Shown: piece by piece, positions 37,601 through 45,700 of the stretch
Layout of the letters: each line of letters begins with the position of its first letter
Position numbering within the stretch: position 1 is the stretch's first letter
From: Alphaproteobacteria bacterium
Lineage (GTDB): Bacteria > Pseudomonadota > Alphaproteobacteria > UBA8366 > GCA-2717185
Direction: 5' to 3'
Assembly (NCBI GenBank): GCA_012103325.1
Contig: WLWY01000006.1
Location: 248,001 to 312,000 of the forward strand
Length of the DNA stretch: 64,000 nucleotides
The notes under the pieces: model-generated
What the model was told of the DNA's origin: nothing
The model's input: the letters and a program-made list of their open reading frames with translations, nothing else
Database searches by the model: none
Made by a program: the position numbers and the translations under genes

Positions 37601-37834
37601 CAGCATGCCCTCGACGCCGTTGATTTCCTGCTCCAGCGGCGTCGCGACGGTCCGCGCTACCGTCTGTGCATTCGCGCCGGGATAGTTCGCCTGTACGACG
37701 ATACTGGGCGGCGCGATTTCCGGATACTGTGAGACGGGCAGACCGCCGAAAGCGATCAAGCCAATGATAACGATGACAAGCGAAACGACCGTCGCAAAAA
37801 TCGGCCGGTCGACGAAAAAATGCGCAAACTTCAT
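34682..37834 (-). CDS. RND efflux pump, HAE1 inner-membrane transporter (AcrB/MexB-like)
   Basis: 1,050 aa, the usual length. Twelve membrane segments with two large periplasmic loops; starts MKFAHFFVDRPIFATVVSLV as in AcrB. Proton-relay Asp pair in GIVVDDAIVVVENVERN, and the porter-domain pattern VGSVRLFGEREYSLRIWLDPEKL. Exports hydrophobic drugs, bile-salt-like compounds or solvents using the proton gradient. The adaptor gene is 19 nt upstream. Neither an outer-membrane channel nor a TetR regulator is encoded beside it, so it must recruit a TolC-like protein from elsewhere. Confidence 0.95.
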   Translation of the reverse strand: MKFAHFFVDRPIFATVVSLVIVIIGLIAFGGLPVSQYPEIAPPSIVVQANYPGANAQTVARTVATPLEQEINGVEGMLYMSSYATSDGSMSLTVTFKLGTDLDTAQVLVQNRVAIAEPRLPEDVRRLGVTTTKSSPDLMMVVHMLSPDESYDQLYVSNYAKTRVRDILLRLQGVGSVRLFGEREYSLRIWLDPEKLQNSGLTAGDVVQALREQNVQVTGGALGTPPNLGDNAFQFIVTTQGRFEDVKQFKQVIVKASDTGRLIRLQDVARVELGAKDYITNSYLNGKPAVALGIFQRPGTNALETAEQIISTMEQLKLGFPLGLDFQIIYNPTEFIEQSIFEVYKTLFEAALLVVLVIVVFLQSWRAAIIPIVAIPVSLIGTFAIMSVFGFSLNTLTLFGLILAIGIVVDDAIVVVENVERNISAGLSPREATHRTIDEVASALVATTLVLVAVFIPTAFIPGISGQFYQQFALTIAVSTLISTLNSLTLSPALAALLLKPRASEESQFFLFRWAAALSRGFNSGFDKISGKYALTVGMVVRRRFVMLLIYAGLVGGAVHLFDTVPRGFIPPLDQGYAIVVVQLPDGAALARTDDVVQRATQIIRETPGVKHAVAFAGFSGATFTNASNTAAIFTPFESYDERREKGLSAEKVIGQLFGRLQAIQEAFIIAIPPPPVRGVGNAGGFKLQLQERSGDDSGRVLAAAYQMMGQARQTPGVIGVFTTFSGSSPQLYLEIDRTKARMLNVPIPAIFETLQVNLGTAYVNDFNAFGRVYQVRAQADQSFRLEREDISRLKVRSATGALVPLGTLVEIRDVAGPDLIQRYNMYPSVPIQGSAAPGVSTGEALDIMEAMARQMLPQGVGFEWTELALQERQTGDTAIFIFILSIVFVFLVLAAQYESWVLPLAIILIVPMSLLSALLGVMSRGMDNNILTQIGLVVLVALAAKNAILIVEFAEQQEDEGKDLISAVINACRLRLRPILMTAFSFILGVLPLVIATGPGAEMRQALGTAVFSGMLGVTLFGLLLTPVFYVVLRALRRRSKAEETADAS

Positions 37835-37853
37835 TGGATTTTCCCGTTCCGAC

Positions 37854-39017
37854 CTATTGTCGCTGCCGGGAGAGCGGCAGCTCAGTCAGCTGCGGATTGA
37901 CCGTCACACCGGGGCGGACCCGCATCAACCCTTTGACGACGAGCGTTTCGTCGCCGGTAAGTCCCTTGCGGACCACGCGATATCCATCGATCCGGGGACC
38001 GGGACGGATCACGCGGGCAGATACTTTGCCGCCCTCTCCGACGACATAAACGACACGCCGATCCTGATCGCTGCCGATCGCTTCGTCGGGAATGAGGATT
38101 CCTTTGTACACCGGCGATCCCGGAATGCTGATGCGGCCGAAAAGGCCCGGCAGCAGAAAACCATCCTCGTTGGAAAATACGGCGCGGCCGCGGATCGTTC
38201 CGCTTGCCTGATCCATCCTGTTATCGACAAAATCGAGAAACCCCGTGCGGGTCCCTTCTTTCTCGTCAGACAGCGTCACAAGCACTTCGTAGGGCGTAAT
38301 GCGTCCGGACCGTCGCGTTCCATTCTGCGCCATGCGGACATAAGCAAGATAGGATCGTTCATCGACATCGAACACGAAATGCATCGGGTCGAGCGAGGCG
38401 ATATTGGTCAAAATCGTCTCGTTCGCGTTGACGAGACTGCCGATCGAGATCTGCTTGCTGCTGATCCGTCCCGTGATCGGCGCCCGAATCAGAGTGAACT
38501 CCATGTCGAGCCGGGCGCGTTGTACGGCCGCTTTCGCGCCCTGGATCTCCGCCTGTGCGGCGGAAAACGCCTCGCGGCGCTCATCGACGACAGAGCGCGA
38601 AATGTTGCCGCGCTTCGACAGATCCTCGGCGCGCGCAAGCTCCTTTGTCGCGAAGCTCAACGCGGCTTCAGCGACTCTCAGCGCTGCGATCGCCTCGTCC
38701 AAAGCGGACTGGTAAGTCCTCTGATCGATCGTCAGAAGAATATCACCGACCTTCACGACTTCGCCTTCGTCGAAATGGACCGCCTGGACGTATCCTGTGA
38801 CGCGGGCTCGGATATCGACGTCTTCGATCGCCTGGAAACGACCCGTGAAATCGTCCCATTCCTTGATGTCCTTCACCACCGGCTTGGCGACGGTGACCTG
38901 TGGCGCCTGCGGCGCTTGCGCCTGTTGTTGTGCAGGCTCGCCACAAGCGGCCAACAGAATTGCCGCGCCCGCAAGGAGCAGCGCTGCACCAAGTTTCGAT
39001 TTCAGATTTCTACGCAT
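37854..39017 (-). CDS. RND efflux periplasmic adaptor lipoprotein (AcrA/MexA-like)
   Basis: 387 aa. Lipoprotein signal with lipobox LLAAC, acylated Cys25. Lipoyl halves (IRARVTGYVQAVHFDEGEVV and RAPITGRISSKQISIGSLV) flank a helical hairpin, followed by beta-barrel and membrane-proximal domains. It is anchored in the inner membrane and links the RND transporter to an outer-membrane channel. Operon with the downstream transporter gene. Confidence 0.94.
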   Translation of the reverse strand: MRRNLKSKLGAALLLAGAAILLAACGEPAQQQAQAPQAPQVTVAKPVVKDIKEWDDFTGRFQAIEDVDIRARVTGYVQAVHFDEGEVVKVGDILLTIDQRTYQSALDEAIAALRVAEAALSFATKELARAEDLSKRGNISRSVVDERREAFSAAQAEIQGAKAAVQRARLDMEFTLIRAPITGRISSKQISIGSLVNANETILTNIASLDPMHFVFDVDERSYLAYVRMAQNGTRRSGRITPYEVLVTLSDEKEGTRTGFLDFVDNRMDQASGTIRGRAVFSNEDGFLLPGLFGRISIPGSPVYKGILIPDEAIGSDQDRRVVYVVGEGGKVSARVIRPGPRIDGYRVVRKGLTGDETLVVKGLMRVRPGVTVNPQLTELPLSRQRQ

Positions 39018-39256
39018 GTCAATTTACCCATGCTTTCGTCCCCAGCGCACGCTCGTAGCACCGAAAGACAGTATCTCACAAGTTATGGGAAGGCACGGCG
39101 CGCGAGATATTTCCCCAACTCTGTCTAGCGCGCATTATTTAAGTATGTTGCACTGCGGCAATTTTCCATGATGCAAACAACACTTTTCGAAAAAAAACGT
39201 TATAGATTGTCGCGCGAGCCCGCCGGTGCCAGAGTTGTGCATCTCTTCCGGCCTTT

Positions 39257-40243
39257 ATGAGCAGCCAATTCGTGCGTATCGCAAGCTTTAATGTCGAAAA
39301 CCTGACCGACGCGCCGAATGGCGAAACGCCCCTAGCAGCGCGCCTCGATATCTTGCGACCACAACTCGAAAGGTTGTCCGCCGATATCGTATGCCTGCAG
39401 GAAGTCGACGCCTCCAAACGGGGTAACAAGGGCCCGCGCGAACTCAGCGCACTTCGCGAATTACTGAGCGGCACATCGTATCAGGATTATCACCCTGCGT
39501 GCACAGTCAGCGAGAAAACGGGCAAGCCACGCGACAAGCATAATCTTGTCATATTGAGCCGCTGGCCGATCCTCAGGAACGCGCAATATGCCCACAAATT
39601 CGTGCCTCCCCCGACCTATCGGCGGGCCGCCGACGACCAGTCAGACGAAATGCCCATACCTGTTGAGTGGGATCGTCCGATTCTCCACGCGGAAATCGCA
39701 TTGCCGGACGGTGAACCACTGCACGTCGTCAATATGCATCTAAAAGCGCCGCTTGCGGCTTATCTTCCAGGGCAAAAGCTCGGCCGGTTCGCCTGGAAAA
39801 CCGTGTCGGGATGGGCAGAGGGCTATTTCCTGGCATCGGTCAAGCGGTCCGGACAGGCGTTGGAAGCCCGCATCCTTATCGACCGGCTCTTCGATACCAA
39901 CCCAACCGCGATGATCGCCGTCGCGGGAGACTTCAATGCCGAGGAGCGGGAGACGCCACTGCGGATCGTTATGGGGGACCAAGAGGACACAAGAAACGGC
40001 CGGCTCGCCAGCCGATCTCTCGGCCTTTTGGAGCATACACTTCCGGAAAACCGGCGTTTTACGGTCATTCACAGAGGGCGGCATCACATGCTCGATCACA
40101 TGATGGTATCGCGCCAACTACTGGCCCGGTATCGCAGCATTGAGGTCCACAATGAGGCCCTCGGTGACGAATTGGTCGCCTACACGCTGATTGAAGCCGC
40201 TCCGGACTCCTATCACGCGCCGATTGTGGCGGAATTCGCGTAG
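39257..40243 (+). CDS. Endonuclease/exonuclease/phosphatase family protein
   Basis: 328 aa single EEP domain. All the metal/phosphate motifs are present: ASFNVENL, IVCLQEVD, VVNMHLKAP, VAGDFNAE, HHMLDHMMVS and the terminal SYHAPIVAEF. No signal peptide is obvious. Members hydrolyse nucleic acids, inositol phosphates or sphingomyelin; the short length and lack of DNA-binding extensions do not allow a choice. It stands alone between divergent and convergent neighbours. Confidence 0.88.
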   Translation: MSSQFVRIASFNVENLTDAPNGETPLAARLDILRPQLERLSADIVCLQEVDASKRGNKGPRELSALRELLSGTSYQDYHPACTVSEKTGKPRDKHNLVILSRWPILRNAQYAHKFVPPPTYRRAADDQSDEMPIPVEWDRPILHAEIALPDGEPLHVVNMHLKAPLAAYLPGQKLGRFAWKTVSGWAEGYFLASVKRSGQALEARILIDRLFDTNPTAMIAVAGDFNAEERETPLRIVMGDQEDTRNGRLASRSLGLLEHTLPENRRFTVIHRGRHHMLDHMMVSRQLLARYRSIEVHNEALGDELVAYTLIEAAPDSYHAPIVAEFA

Positions 40244-40293
40244 AAATTCTTCAGTGGAAAAGGACGCGACCGGAGCCCCCCGAAAAAGAAGAA

Positions 40294-40312
40294 CCCCGCC
40301 ATATAGGCGGGG
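40294..40312 (-). terminator. Rho-independent terminator of the PEP-CTERM gene
   Basis: Stem CCCCGCC / GGCGGGG with a 5-nt ATATA-type loop. Read on the minus strand it is followed by TTCTTCTTTTTC. It lies 32 nt beyond the PEP-CTERM stop. On the plus strand there is no T-run, so it serves mainly the minus-strand gene. Confidence 0.8.
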
Positions 40313-40343
40313 CTCTGAGACGTACGTTCGTCTGTTTATATCT

Positions 40344-41180
40344 TTATGACGTTTGACGTCGACGCCGATACCCGGCGAAACCCAATCCGAGCAGACCCAC
40401 GGCAAACAACGACAACGCCGCAGGTTCCGGAACCTGCGCACCCGCGCCAACGATGATCTGAATGTCGACACGCGCAAGCGACTGGCCTGGACCACCTGCC
40501 GCTGATCTCTCGAAAGCTTCCAGGAAGAAATCATACGTTCCATCGACTTCGGGATCGAAAATATCGAACGCCCCATTGTTGAAGAACTCCATGCTCCAGG
40601 AATTCTGCGCGAGGTTGTTATTCGCAATCAGCAGCACATAGTCTGCTGCTTCAGCAACAGCATCTACGCCATCAGCTTCTGCGCCTGCTGACTCTGCTGT
40701 AGCATTCGTGCCAATTGAATGGTCAGCCACGGGTATGTTAATGGGGTCAAATTCCTGGAAATTGGTTCCCACACCCGGATCGAAATCCATACCGATGCGA
40801 TAGTCGAACTGGTCAAGGTTTGCTCCAGTACCGTCAAAGCTGGAATTAATTGACCATTCAAAATTCCAAATCGGTGTGGTTGGAGAATTCGGATCGAAGC
40901 TAAAACCCGTCGGCGGAAGGCCCGCAGCAAAGCTATAGGTCCCGTCGTTATTGCTGTTGAATATGTTTTGCGGCTGATTTCCCGCATCGAAGCGCAATTT
41001 ACCCCGCATGCCCAGCTCGATGCCGTTCTGGCGATCGGTGGTGAAGCCTCCGTTGCCGATGCCGCTACCCATTATGACATTGTTGGTAACGTCCTCGTCG
41101 AATTCGACAACCGCGTTCGCCGGCGTCACAATCCCCAACACCGCAGCTGTCGCCGCGATGCTTATCAAAGTTCTAAGCAA
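40344..41180 (-). CDS. PEP-CTERM sorting-domain surface protein
   Basis: 278 aa. Signal peptide LRTLISIAATAAVLGIVTPANA, a mainly beta, Asp/Asn/Gly-rich body, and a C-terminal tripartite tail VPEPAALSLFAVGLLGLGF then RRRRQ: PEP motif, membrane helix, basic stop. Such proteins are processed by an exosortase and go to the envelope or exopolysaccharide. The start chosen is TTG at 41180, because GGGAGG lies exactly 8 nt upstream and the result is a compact signal peptide; the ATG at 41231 would add 17 charged residues and no ribosome site. No exosortase gene is in the window. Confidence 0.85.
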   Translation of the reverse strand: MLRTLISIAATAAVLGIVTPANAVVEFDEDVTNNVIMGSGIGNGGFTTDRQNGIELGMRGKLRFDAGNQPQNIFNSNNDGTYSFAAGLPPTGFSFDPNSPTTPIWNFEWSINSSFDGTGANLDQFDYRIGMDFDPGVGTNFQEFDPINIPVADHSIGTNATAESAGAEADGVDAVAEAADYVLLIANNNLAQNSWSMEFFNNGAFDIFDPEVDGTYDFFLEAFERSAAGGPGQSLARVDIQIIVGAGAQVPEPAALSLFAVGLLGLGFAGYRRRRQTS

Positions 41181-41762
41181 AGTAAAGTTCCTCCCAACTA
41201 ATAGTGTTCGGACGAGGTGCTCTCGAACCATATCGAAACATCACCCGCCCAAATGCCTCCTGCAAGGCACTAGTATGATTTGTAAGCAATATTCACGCCA
41301 AGAATATAACCAATTGAAACTAAACTGTTTTCTATTCTGATGTTTGCGTTCTATCGCAAAAACCGTAAAGAATTTCGACGCTAAAACCCGATCAATTACC
41401 AGGTCAGGAATTTTATTTCCTGAATTATCATTATAATTCAATATCTTAAGTTTGGTAAGGTCTGTAATTCGCCTATGTAAAGAATTCCGTCATCACATCT
41501 ATATTGTAATAATATGAATATCCAAAATAATAATAACGTTTTTCAAATATTACTGCATGATTAAATCTATATTTCTAAATCATAAGCCTCTACTTAATCG
41601 TGCCTTATGCTTCGAGAACACCTTCTTGAAACAGATACGGTCCCACGCATTCCGGGCCTTTTCCGCGCGCGGCGGGTTGATAGTGCCAGCATCGGCTGCC
41701 TAGACTTCTCCTACCGCACTTCCAAGCTGTTGGTGCGGGTCACTGCAGGACATGAGGGCGCC
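41181..41762. other. A/T-rich intergenic region
   Basis: 582 bases without a convincing gene between the PEP-CTERM gene (minus) and the acyl-CoA dehydrogenase (plus). The stretch 41270-41600 is much richer in A/T than anything else here. A small inverted repeat TGCCT-CCTGCA-AGGCA (41254-41269) lies upstream of the PEP-CTERM start. Probably promoter DNA for both sides; no clear -35/-10 pair can be fixed by eye. Confidence 0.5.
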
Positions 41763-42992
41763 ATGGATTTCGCAATCGAAGATTCCGTCGAGCAGAGCGC
41801 CTTCCGCGAAGAGGTGCGTGCGTGGCTCAAGGAGAACATTCCCGAGGGGACCGAATATCCCGTCGACCCCGGTGACCTGACCTTGGAGCAGTATCAGCTT
41901 CGGCGCGAACTGGGCCGACGACTCGGCGCGCAAGGCTGGCTCTATCCGAACATGCCGACGAAATATGGCGGCGGCGACCTGCCGGTCGAGAAGGTGGTGA
42001 TCCTAAATGAGGAAGTGGGCCGAGCGGGTTTTTCGCTTCCGCCTTACTACGACGCAGGCGGCCGCATGGCGGCGCCAACGATCCTGGTCTGGGGTAGCGA
42101 GGAACACAAGGGCCGTTTCCTGCCGGAAATCTGCAAGGGCAAGGTCCGGACCTGGCAATTGCTGACGGAACCAGGTGCGGGATCGGATCTCGCCGGGATA
42201 AAGATGACGGCGACCCGCGACGGCGACGCCTACGTCGTCAACGGCCAGAAGATCTATGTCGGCAGCAGCCACGGCGCGGAACAGTCCTGGACCGTGGTCG
42301 TGACCGACCCCGACGGCGAGCGCCACAAAAACCTGTCCTGGCTGATGATCCCGATGGACCTGCCGGGCATCACCGTGGTGCCGCTCAATCTGCTCACCGC
42401 AGGCGGCGAAGGCGGCAGCGGTTGCGGTCATAAGAACACGGTATTCTTCGACGATGTGCGGGTGCCGGCAGAGAATCTGGTCGGCGGCGAGAACAATGGC
42501 TGGAAAGTCGCCACGACTCATCTCGAAATGGAGCACGGCGGAGCAGGCCGTCTTGGCGACCGCCGGATCATTCAGGAATTCATCGATTACGCCAAATCGG
42601 AACAGCACGGCTACTCGCTGCTGGACAGCGAAGAAGCCCGCGAAGCTCTAGTCGATCTGCATATCGAGTCGGAAGTGACACGTCTGTTCGCGCTCCGCAA
42701 CTACTGGATGGCGCACACCGGCCAGCCCCGGTCCTATGAAGGCTCCCAATACAGCCTGCGGCGCAAACTGTCCGGTCTCGATATCGCCGAAAAGATGCTC
42801 GAGATCGCCGGACCCTACGCGCTGACCAACGACGCGACGTATGGTCCGCTGAATGGCGCGCTGGAACTCTATGGCCGCGAAGCGATCACGGCGCTGCATC
42901 CCGGCGCGACGACCGACATCCAGCGCGTAATCATGTCGCGGCGGATCGGCATCGGCCGGCAGGACCGCGAAAAAGCCGGTGCGTTGCGGTAG
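41763..42992 (+). CDS. Acyl-CoA dehydrogenase, first member of a pair
   Basis: 409 aa from ATG 41763 with GAGGG upstream; the frame is open from 41607 but the earlier part is not family-like. Contains the FAD-binding TEPGAGSDLAGIKMTATRDGD and the C-terminal DIQRVIMSRRIGIGR. The usual C-terminal EGT catalytic segment reads HPGATTDIQR instead. With the next gene 11 nt away it resembles the two-subunit heterotetrameric dehydrogenases known for steroid and bulky acyl-CoA substrates. Confidence 0.92.
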   Translation: MDFAIEDSVEQSAFREEVRAWLKENIPEGTEYPVDPGDLTLEQYQLRRELGRRLGAQGWLYPNMPTKYGGGDLPVEKVVILNEEVGRAGFSLPPYYDAGGRMAAPTILVWGSEEHKGRFLPEICKGKVRTWQLLTEPGAGSDLAGIKMTATRDGDAYVVNGQKIYVGSSHGAEQSWTVVVTDPDGERHKNLSWLMIPMDLPGITVVPLNLLTAGGEGGSGCGHKNTVFFDDVRVPAENLVGGENNGWKVATTHLEMEHGGAGRLGDRRIIQEFIDYAKSEQHGYSLLDSEEAREALVDLHIESEVTRLFALRNYWMAHTGQPRSYEGSQYSLRRKLSGLDIAEKMLEIAGPYALTNDATYGPLNGALELYGREAITALHPGATTDIQRVIMSRRIGIGRQDREKAGALR

Positions 42993-43003
42993 GGGGATAA
43001 CAA

Positions 43004-44128
43004 ATGGACTTATCCCTCACCGAGACGCAGCAGCTCATCCAGGACTCCACGCGCGACTTCGTTCGCAACGACTACACCAAGGAAGTCTTGCTCGACCTTG
43101 ACGAAATGCCGGAACCTCTGACGAAGGAACTTTGGACCAAAGTCTCGCAGCTCGGCTGGATGGGCATGGCGATTCCCGAAAAATATGGCGGGACCGGCAA
43201 CTCGCTCACCGACGTGGCCGTGCTCTACGAAGAACTCGGCCGGGGACCGGTGCCCGGGCCGTCCTTTTCATCCGGCGTGCTCGGGGCCTTGACCTTGCTG
43301 AACACTGCCAGCCCAGCGCACAAGGAAGCTTGGCTACCCGAAGTTGCGAGCGGCGAGCGTATCCTCGCGCTCGCGGTCACCGAGAAACGCTATGGCTGGT
43401 CGCCGGGGCATATAGAGATGACCGCGAAACAGGATGGCGGCGACTACGTTCTGACAGGCACCAAACTGTTCGTTCATGACGCGGCCAGCGCCACCGATCT
43501 GCTCGTTTTGGCGAAGACCGAGTCCGGTCTCTCGATGCTGCGGGTCGATGCGAATATACCGGGCGTTTCGATACGGGTCCTGCCGGGATTCCTCAGCGGC
43601 GTCACTGAGGTCACGTTCGACAACGTTAAGGTCCCGGGCGAAGACTTGATCGGTACGGAAGGTGCCGCCTGGGCCAGTTTCGATGCCGCTTTGCGCTCGG
43701 CGATCCCGGTATTGTGCGCCTACAAGGTCGGGGCCTGTCAGGCGCTTTTCGAGCTTTCCGTCGCCTATTCGCGCGAGCGTACGCAGTTCGGCCAGCCGAT
43801 TGGCAAATTCCAGCGCGTGCAAGATCACATCATCCACATCGTCAACTATCTCGACGCTGCGCGCTGGACGACCTATGAGGCGCTGTGGAAGCTCGACACC
43901 GGGCAGGACGCCGCCAGCAGCGTGCATATGGCGAAGGTGCTGGCCTCGGACGGTTATCTGCGCGCCTGCGACTTTACCCACGAGGTCCATGCCGGAATCG
44001 GTGTGATGCGCGAATACGGTCTGACCCTGCATACCAAGATGTCCCGCTCGCTCTATCACTGCCTCGGCGCGCCGAAATATCACCGCAAGCGGATGGAAGG
44101 CGCATTAGGTTTGACTAGTCTCCGCTAA
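43004..44128 (+). CDS. Acyl-CoA dehydrogenase, second member of the pair
   Basis: 374 aa, shorter than single-gene enzymes. N-terminal MDLSLTETQQLIQDSTRDFV, middle domain TEKRYGWSPGHIEMTAKQDGGDYVL, C-terminal helix bundle SRERTQFGQPIGKFQRVQDHI. The end, MSRSLYHCLGAPKYHRKRM, lacks the classical EGT/QR catalytic loop, as in beta subunits of heterotetrameric acyl-CoA dehydrogenases. AGGGGG precedes the start. The two probably form one enzyme. Confidence 0.92.
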   Translation: MDLSLTETQQLIQDSTRDFVRNDYTKEVLLDLDEMPEPLTKELWTKVSQLGWMGMAIPEKYGGTGNSLTDVAVLYEELGRGPVPGPSFSSGVLGALTLLNTASPAHKEAWLPEVASGERILALAVTEKRYGWSPGHIEMTAKQDGGDYVLTGTKLFVHDAASATDLLVLAKTESGLSMLRVDANIPGVSIRVLPGFLSGVTEVTFDNVKVPGEDLIGTEGAAWASFDAALRSAIPVLCAYKVGACQALFELSVAYSRERTQFGQPIGKFQRVQDHIIHIVNYLDAARWTTYEALWKLDTGQDAASSVHMAKVLASDGYLRACDFTHEVHAGIGVMREYGLTLHTKMSRSLYHCLGAPKYHRKRMEGALGLTSLR

Positions 44129-44187
44129 CCGTGCTCTTCCATGTTGAATTAGAGCATGCTCAACATTCCAGGGAGTCGAACGTCACC

Positions 44188-44541
44188 ATGCCAATCACCA
44201 CCAAATATCTGTTCCTCGTGTCCATGGATGTGGAACCGGAAAAGGAAGCGCTCTTCAACGAGGTTTACGATGAAGAACACGTGCCGCTGCTTTTGAAAGT
44301 CGACGGCGTCAGCGCCGTCACGCGCCTGACCTCCGAACCGCTTGTCGTTAGCATGGCGGGAAAACAGCAAACAATCGTCGCCGAAGGAGAGCCTAAATTC
44401 CTCGCGATGTACGAAATAGACAGCCCGGACGTGCTTGTCAGCGACGCCTGGGCCGATGCCGTCGAGCAAGGCCGGTGGCCGGAAATGGTACGGCCCTACA
44501 CCTCGAACCGACGGCACGTTCTGCGCAAGGTGATCGCATAA
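44188..44541 (+). CDS. Small ferredoxin-fold protein (DUF4286/EthD-like)
   Basis: 117 aa. KYLFLVSMDVEPEKEALFNEVYDEEHVPLLLKVDGV is the pattern of small dimeric alpha-beta barrel proteins of the DUF4286/EthD type, where residues after EEH form a ligand pocket. The start at 44188 is chosen from the conserved beginning; the frame extends back to 44131. Function unknown; probably co-transcribed with the two acyl-CoA dehydrogenases 60 nt upstream. Confidence 0.72.
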   Translation: MPITTKYLFLVSMDVEPEKEALFNEVYDEEHVPLLLKVDGVSAVTRLTSEPLVVSMAGKQQTIVAEGEPKFLAMYEIDSPDVLVSDAWADAVEQGRWPEMVRPYTSNRRHVLRKVIA

Positions 44542-44609
44542 CCGCAGGACTTTGAGCCGAATTTGCACTGCACGGCCGCGCGGAGCGGCAATCCCAGGGG
44601 ACTAAAAGC

Positions 44610-45635
44610 TCAATATTGATGCTTCAGTTCAACCTTGCCGTGGTCTTTCTGGTGCGCGTAGTTCGCCGCCCAAAATTCCGTAACGAGGTCGGCTAGAACG
44701 ACCGGCTCATATTTCGGCGGATTATCCTCATCGATGAAGGGAGGGAGTACCTCGATTGTGTTCGATACACTAGGGCTGTGGAAATAGGCCATCGAGTAGC
44801 GATCCTGTTCCCCCTCGACGATCACGCCATGCGGCGTCGACAGAAACCGGTCGTTCGACATGCGGCGGACATAGTTGCCGATATTGACCAGATAGGTCCC
44901 CGGGATCAGCGGCGGCACGACCCACTCTCCGGACGGTAATCGTAACCGCAATCCTGGTACATCCATCCGCGCCAAAATGGTCAGGAACGCATTGTCGGTA
45001 TGCGGTCCGGTCCCAAAGTCATTGTCTTTAAGCTTGGTCGGCGGATAGTGCAGCATCCGCAATGTCGAATGCGCCCCTTCCGTGAAGAAGGGCGTAAAAT
45101 GGTCCGCAGGCATTCCCAGCGCGACGGCAAAGGCTGGCAGCATGCGCTGCGCCAGTGCGTTCAACGTATTGAAATATTCCAAAACCCCTTCACGGAAGCC
45201 GGGTAGATTTTCCGGCCACATATTCTCGCCGCGCAGCGGAATGGGCCGGTCGAACGCATTCGGTTCGTGGGTGATGAAAAAGGATTCGTTCTGGTTCGGC
45301 TTGGTCGCCTTGTGGACCGTCGAATGGCCCTGGGTGCTCGCGTTCATCGCAAGGTACCCGATATTGTACGGGTCGAGACGCAGCTTCAGCTTTTCTTCCA
45401 GCGGCAACGCATGAAATCGTTTTGACTGCTCGAACGTCCGGTCGATTAAATCCTGGAGCACGCCATGATTGGCAATGTAGAAAAACCCGACATCCTCGCA
45501 GGCCTGCCGCACCTGGGCACCCAGCACGTCCAGCGCCCCCACTTCACCCGCGAAATAAGGGCCCAGATCGATAACGGGAATCTGCGCCGCTGCCACGTCC
45601 ATATCGGCCGGCGCATGTTGCTGAAACAGATGCAT
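44610..45635 (-). CDS. 2OG-Fe(II) oxygenase (isopenicillin N synthase-like)
   Basis: 341 aa. N-terminal DIOX_N segment IPVIDLGPYF, then the metal and 2-oxoglutarate ligands His212-x-Asp214 (GPHTDNAFL), His269 (STPHGVI) and R279-x-S281 (DRYSMAYF). The start is ATG 45635 with GGAGAC 6-7 nt upstream; an open frame to 46067 overlaps the next gene and is spurious. Family members hydroxylate, desaturate or cyclise small molecules. It is followed upstream by a polysaccharide-deacetylase-like gene on the same strand. Confidence 0.93.
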   Translation of the reverse strand: MHLFQQHAPADMDVAAAQIPVIDLGPYFAGEVGALDVLGAQVRQACEDVGFFYIANHGVLQDLIDRTFEQSKRFHALPLEEKLKLRLDPYNIGYLAMNASTQGHSTVHKATKPNQNESFFITHEPNAFDRPIPLRGENMWPENLPGFREGVLEYFNTLNALAQRMLPAFAVALGMPADHFTPFFTEGAHSTLRMLHYPPTKLKDNDFGTGPHTDNAFLTILARMDVPGLRLRLPSGEWVVPPLIPGTYLVNIGNYVRRMSNDRFLSTPHGVIVEGEQDRYSMAYFHSPSVSNTIEVLPPFIDEDNPPKYEPVVLADLVTEFWAANYAHQKDHGKVELKHQY

Positions 45636-45700
45636 ATTTTCGTCTCCAATACGAACCCGGCAATAGTAACGACTATCAGCGGCATTTCCAAACGGCCGCA

